Shown one piece after another: positions 43,456 through 46,519 of a stretch of DNA of 46,519 nucleotides. The stretch is from Sterolibacterium sp964437515. Its GTDB lineage: Bacteria > Pseudomonadota > Gammaproteobacteria > Burkholderiales > Rhodocyclaceae. Below the pieces are notes generated by a model. The model was not told the DNA's origin. It saw nothing but the letters and a program-made list of their open reading frames with translations, and did no database searches. The stretch is from positions 1 through 46,519 of the forward strand of contig CAYTHB010000017.1 in assembly GCA_964437515.1 (NCBI GenBank), read 5' to 3'. A program made the position numbers and the translations under genes. The stretch's first letter is position 1, and every line of letters starts with the position of its first letter.

Positions 43456-43994
43456 CACATAGGGTCATGATCTTCCCGGGACATTTCCGAATCCGCATGA
43501 GCGGCTTCACATTGATCGAACTGATCATGTACATCCTCATTGTGGGTGTTGCGCTGACGGGGGTGTTGAGTTCATTCCAAACTGCGACGGCGCATAGCAG
43601 TGACCCCATGCTGCGCAAGCAAGCCATGACGGTGGCAGAAATGATGATGGAGCAGATTCTGGCCAAGAGTTTCCAAAATGATCCTTCAGATTTCAGTAAC
43701 TCCAGTAGCACCGCCGGTTGCACGCCGACAACGACCATTACTTGTCGCACGAACACACCGGCTGATCTGCCGAATTACAATGATGTGGCTGATTACAGCG
43801 GGTGGAGCCAGAATGCAGTGTATCAGCAGGATGGTACGCTGAATGCAGTGTTAGGTTCTTCCTATAACGTGGCCGTGACGGTCGGCAGTGTGGCGCTGAA
43901 TGGGGTTCCTGTGGTCAGACAAATCAGTGTCACGGTGAGTGGCGGATCGTTTGACCCTGTGACGCTGGTGGGATATCGGGCGCCTTATGAATAA
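43452..43994 (+). CDS. mshD: MSHA-type minor pseudopilin (MshD-like)
   Basis: A 180-residue prepilin-like protein. The processing site is MSG-FTLIE at Gly18, then LIMYILIVGVALTGVLSSF. The remainder, including AEMMMEQILAKSFQNDP, resembles MshD/PilV-like minor pilins. An ATG at residue 16 would leave too short a leader, so the first ATG, overlapping the mshC stop, is used. Its stop overlaps mshO by eight bases. Confidence 0.8.
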   Translation: MTHRVMIFPGHFRIRMSGFTLIELIMYILIVGVALTGVLSSFQTATAHSSDPMLRKQAMTVAEMMMEQILAKSFQNDPSDFSNSSSTAGCTPTTTITCRTNTPADLPNYNDVADYSGWSQNAVYQQDGTLNAVLGSSYNVAVTVGSVALNGVPVVRQISVTVSGGSFDPVTLVGYRAPYE

Positions 43995-44820
43995 ATCATT
44001 TATTTGTGGCATTCGTGGCTTTACCCTAGTGGAAATGGTGATTTCGATCACCATACTGGGTATCGTGTCTGCTACCGTAGCGGGATTTATCGGGCCGACG
44101 ATACGTGGTTACGTCGATACAGAACGTCGCGCCGAAATGAGTGATGCGGCTGATACGACCTTGCGACGTATCGCGAGCGATATTCGTGCTGCGTTGCCCA
44201 ACAGTTTGCGAGGGCCGAATCCGGCAAGTAGTGCCTGTTTTGAATTCATTCCCACGATCGGTGGCGGGGGCTATCGGGCGGTCACTTCGAATACGGGAAC
44301 AGGAAATATTCTGGATTTTACGACGACCGATATCAGTTTCGATTATCTGGCAGGCAGCGTGCCATCTGCGGCAGGGAATCGGATTGTCATCTGGAACATG
44401 GGAACGCGAGGTCCTGTAACACCGGCAGCGGATGCCTACGTCGGTGACAATTCGGCTGTGATTGCCAGTGCCACGGCGACGACTGTGACATTGTCTGCTG
44501 CAAAGCAATTTCCTTATGAGTCACCCGACCATCGGTTTTTTGTCATTCCATCCAGTACAACGATTTATTCATGTACGGGAGGTGCCACGGGACGATTGAT
44601 ACGGACGACGCGAACGATTTCATCAACGCCCATGAGTGTTTGCCCTGCGACGGGAACGGTAGTGGTTAATAACGTTGATTGCACCGCGAGTCGCTTTGAT
44701 TTTACGGCCGATGCCTTGTCCAACTTTGGTTTGCTGTCGATGAGTCTGATCGTGTCAGATCCAGACTCCGGCGAGCGAATCAGGATGTATAAGGAAGTGA
44801 AGGTGGATAATGTGCCTTGA
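43987..44820 (+). CDS. mshO: MSHA-type minor pseudopilin (MshO-like)
   Basis: A 277-residue pseudopilin. The leader ends at Gly11 in IRG-FTLVE, then MVISITILGIVSATVAGFI, and an N-terminal helical stretch with DTTLRRIASDIRAALPNSLR as in MshO/GspJ-like subunits. A Cys pair (FEFIP, CTGGATG region) and many Thr/Ser follow. It overlaps mshD by 8 bases and is 21 bases before mshP. Confidence 0.82.
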   Translation: MNKSFICGIRGFTLVEMVISITILGIVSATVAGFIGPTIRGYVDTERRAEMSDAADTTLRRIASDIRAALPNSLRGPNPASSACFEFIPTIGGGGYRAVTSNTGTGNILDFTTTDISFDYLAGSVPSAAGNRIVIWNMGTRGPVTPAADAYVGDNSAVIASATATTVTLSAAKQFPYESPDHRFFVIPSSTTIYSCTGGATGRLIRTTRTISSTPMSVCPATGTVVVNNVDCTASRFDFTADALSNFGLLSMSLIVSDPDSGERIRMYKEVKVDNVP

Positions 44821-44841
44821 AATCCAAACAGGGCATTCTTG

Positions 44842-45303
44842 ATGAGATCACAGATGCCAAAATCACATCGCTTTGAAAGTCGGCTTGCCAAAAAAGGGGC
44901 GCGTGGATTTGCCATCATCATGGCAATCTTTGTGCTGGTTGTTCTGGCCTTGCTGGGCAGTTTCGTGGCCAGCACGTCGACCTTGCAGCACACAGGAACC
45001 GCACTCGATATCATGGGGCTGCAAGCGTATCAGGCAGCGAATGCTGGCATCGAGTGGAGTATGGCCAGGCTCAAATCGGGTGGCGTGCCTAATTGCACCG
45101 CCATGGGAGCGGGAACGACATTTGCGGTGGATACGATGAATGTCACCGTGTCGTGCAACGTGGTTTCATCAGGAGCTGAAGCGGGGAGTGCTGCTGTACT
45201 TTATGCAGTGACCGCGACGGCCTGTAATGAGGCTTCGTGTCCGGGGGCGGCAACAAATCCTAATTATGTAGAGCGTAGCCAATCGGCGACGGCCAGATTT
45301 TAA
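44842..45303 (+). CDS. mshP: MSHA-type minor pilin component (MshP-like)
   Basis: A 153-residue protein with a basic leader (MRSQMPKSHRFESRLAKKGAR) and a hydrophobic segment GFAIIMAIFVLVVLALLGSF that has no Glu at position 5, as in MshP and PilX. QAYQAANAGIEWSMARLKSG is the typical PilX/MshP helix. The TTG at 44839 is also in frame, but AGGG eight bases before 44842 supports the ATG. It ends the operon and converges on flgN. Confidence 0.8.
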   Translation: MRSQMPKSHRFESRLAKKGARGFAIIMAIFVLVVLALLGSFVASTSTLQHTGTALDIMGLQAYQAANAGIEWSMARLKSGGVPNCTAMGAGTTFAVDTMNVTVSCNVVSSGAEAGSAAVLYAVTATACNEASCPGAATNPNYVERSQSATARF

Positions 45304-45343
45304 GTCTGGTGCATCGTGTGTGTCGTGTGTTGCTGAGGCGACT

Positions 45344-45874
45344 TCAGGCAGAACCAAACAGGCGGCCACTGTGAGCGGCATGAGCCTGACCATCGGGGCC
45401 GTAGAGCATGGCCTGATGGGTTGCCGATAGCAGGGTGTTGAGTGCCTGTTGATTGTGTTGCAGGTGCATACCGATCAATCGGCCATTGGTCTCATTCAAA
45501 TCCCGTGCTTGGGCGGCGAGCGTGAGAAGTTCAGACCACTGTTCGCGAATGTAAGAGGTCGGTGACGATGTCTGGGTGGTGACCTGAGCCATTTGATCGA
45601 TCCAGCGTTCGACGCCGGAGCGATCAGATGAGAACCCTACGGTGGCGAGCTGGCTGTTGCGTCGTTCGGCGGAAAGACTCAGTTGGGTCGCCAGTCTGGA
45701 TTTTTCATCGCCAAGCGACAGCATGAGCTGAATGTCGCCCCCCGTGAGCGCTTGTTGTTCGCGTTGCAGAAGAGCAATAAAATTTTGCAGTAGCAAAAGC
45801 TCTTCTTCAAGACCGCGAGCCAGCAATGCATGGACATCGCGAGTCTTGTTTCCTGTAGGGAATGATGTGCTCAC
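45344..45874 (-). CDS. flgN: flagellar export chaperone FlgN
   Basis: FlgN is the cytosolic chaperone for hook-filament junction proteins FlgK and FlgL. The 176-residue product is mostly helical, with ARGLEEELLLLQNFIALLQREQ and EKSRLATQLSLSAERRNSQ, a long Gln/Asn/Leu helix (RDLNETNGRLIGMHLQHNQQ) and a C-terminal RLFGSA-like peptide. Its place 51 bases after flgM is the standard flgM-flgN pair. Sequence identity in this family is low, so much of the support is from context. Confidence 0.87.
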   Translation of the reverse strand: MSTSFPTGNKTRDVHALLARGLEEELLLLQNFIALLQREQQALTGGDIQLMLSLGDEKSRLATQLSLSAERRNSQLATVGFSSDRSGVERWIDQMAQVTTQTSSPTSYIREQWSELLTLAAQARDLNETNGRLIGMHLQHNQQALNTLLSATHQAMLYGPDGQAHAAHSGRLFGSA

Positions 45875-45925
45875 GAGAACGAGGCGAGGAAAAGAAGGGC
45901 GGAATGGTTAGATAGGCGAGGATAT

Positions 45926-46225
45926 TTATTTCTCGGCGTTCAGCATTTCCTGAACACTGGCTATTAGCCCGTCAGCAATCTTGCTGGCATCGATCTTGAA
46001 TGTTCCTGCGCTGATGGCTTGTCGTATGGCATCGACACGTGTGCTATCGGCGACGGAAGAAGAAGTCGATGTGCCTCCCATACCTTGCAGGCGTGTGGTC
46101 AGCGAAGAAATTTCTACGTCATCACTTTGGGCAGGTGAAGGGCGTGAGACCGCAGGACGTGTGGCCTCCTTGCGTGCTCCGCCGACAATGCCGTCAAGCG
46201 GTTTGACTGAGCTGTCGATTTTCAT
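45926..46225 (-). CDS. flgM: anti-sigma-28 factor FlgM
   Basis: FlgM binds FliA and blocks late flagellar transcription; when the hook is complete it is exported and FliA is released. The 99-residue product has a disordered N terminus (MKIDSSVKPLDGIVGG) and the FliA-binding C-terminal half: RVDAIRQAISAGTFKIDASKI and ADGLIASVQEML. AAGGATG lies before the ATG. A sigma-28 promoter stands upstream, so flgM is under control of its own target. Repeat copy 3 follows in the far upstream region. Confidence 0.94.
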   Translation of the reverse strand: MKIDSSVKPLDGIVGGARKEATRPAVSRPSPAQSDDVEISSLTTRLQGMGGTSTSSSVADSTRVDAIRQAISAGTFKIDASKIADGLIASVQEMLNAEK

Positions 46226-46259
46226 GATGCCATCCTTAAAGATAGGTATTCTGACCTGA

Positions 46260-46286
46260 TTAACGGCAGCTCAAATGATAACTTGA
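46260..46286 (-). promoter_or_regulatory. sigma-28 (FliA) promoter of flgM-flgN
   Basis: Read on the minus strand, TCAAGTTA, 11 bases, then GCCGTTAA matches the FliA consensus TAAAGTTT-N11-GCCGATAA at 6 of 8 and 7 of 8 positions with exact spacing. It lies 35 bases before the flgM ATG. It makes flgMN a late, FliA-dependent operon. Confidence 0.75.
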
Positions 46287-46310
46287 GAGATTTTTTTGGG
46301 GCTTTTTAAC

Positions 46311-46464
46311 GTGAAATACAAAAATCAGAGTCGCGTTGAAGCTTCGAGCGTAGCGAGCAAATTAGTAGCCGCCCCTTGAGGGGGCGTAGGCGGGGTTTCA
46401 CGGAGCACTGCTCCGTGCCGCCGAAGCCGGACGGCTGTGCAAAGCCGTCCGTGGGGGATGGGTG
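46311..46464 (+). repeat. structured intergenic repeat, copy 3 (right end missing)
   Basis: Starts GTGAAATACAAAAATCAG and matches copy 1 almost base for base from GTTGAAGCTTCGAGCG to GGGGGATGGGTG; I count two or three differences in about 128 bases. All three hairpins are present. After GGGTG the sequence departs from copies 1 and 2, so the G-rich tract and GGCTACC end are lost. The remaining 46465-46519 holds no feature I can support. Confidence 0.85.
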
Positions 46465-46519
46465 CAATGCCCCGAAAATAACCCCCTCATGCCCAGTTCA
46501 CTTATAAGCCCGATGACGG

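Overview
The window looks like a chromosomal segment of a motile, respiring betaproteobacterium. The evidence is the lptM-lysA pair divergent from cyaY, with mrcA next to cyaY; purN followed by a DUF3108 gene and an RsmB-type gene; a RegB/RegA redox two-component pair; and a polar-type flagellar block (flhBA-flhF-flhG-fliA-motCD). Base composition is moderate and fairly even. I cannot name the species from sequence alone. A Nitrosomonadales-like or iron-associated lineage would fit but is a guess.

Layout. 1-4961: the 3' end of the nuo operon (nuoL partial, nuoM, nuoN) and a Nudix hydrolase. 4979-6852: regA and regB on the minus strand, beside the quinone-reducing complex whose quinone pool RegB probably senses. 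6853-7225: a gene-free stretch holding a structured intergenic repeat. 7226-7759: a periplasmic copper chaperone. 7773-10442 (minus): lptM, lysA and two tandem F420-family (Ddn-like) oxidoreductase paralogues. 10534-15059: cyaY, mrcA, a metallo-beta-lactamase-fold hydrolase and ppa. 15094-19125 (minus): a Fur-box-headed iron uptake operon, ftrA-porin-ftrB-ftrD, without the expected FTR1 permease gene ftrC. 19262-24407: a tightly overlapping run purN, DUF3108, rsmB-like, PLD-like, mscS-like. 24534-25281: a TacA/TacT-type toxin-antitoxin pair with an operator palindrome. 25514-30917: chemotaxis genes cheV-cheV-cheY-cheZ-cheA. 31090-39708: flagellar export and regulation genes flhB, flhA, flhF, flhG, fliA, then the stator genes motC and motD. 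39924-45303: an MSHA-like minor pseudopilin/adhesin operon (mshQ-C-D-O-P). 45344-46225 (minus): flgN and flgM, the latter behind a good sigma-28 promoter.

How they fit together. The second half is mainly a surface-motility locus. FlhF/FlhG set flagellar position and number, FlhAB export, FliA and FlgM form the sigma-28/anti-sigma switch, MotCD drive rotation and CheVVYZA control it. An MSHA-type pseudopilus module sits inside this block. Four copies of a structured intergenic repeat (6898-7125, 10866-10956 on minus, 37102-37265, 46311-46464) lie at gene borders and are the least explained feature of the window. Other points that deserve attention are the permease-less Ftr operon, the FlhG with a degenerate nucleotide-binding loop but an intact FlhF-activating motif, and the F420-family proteins.
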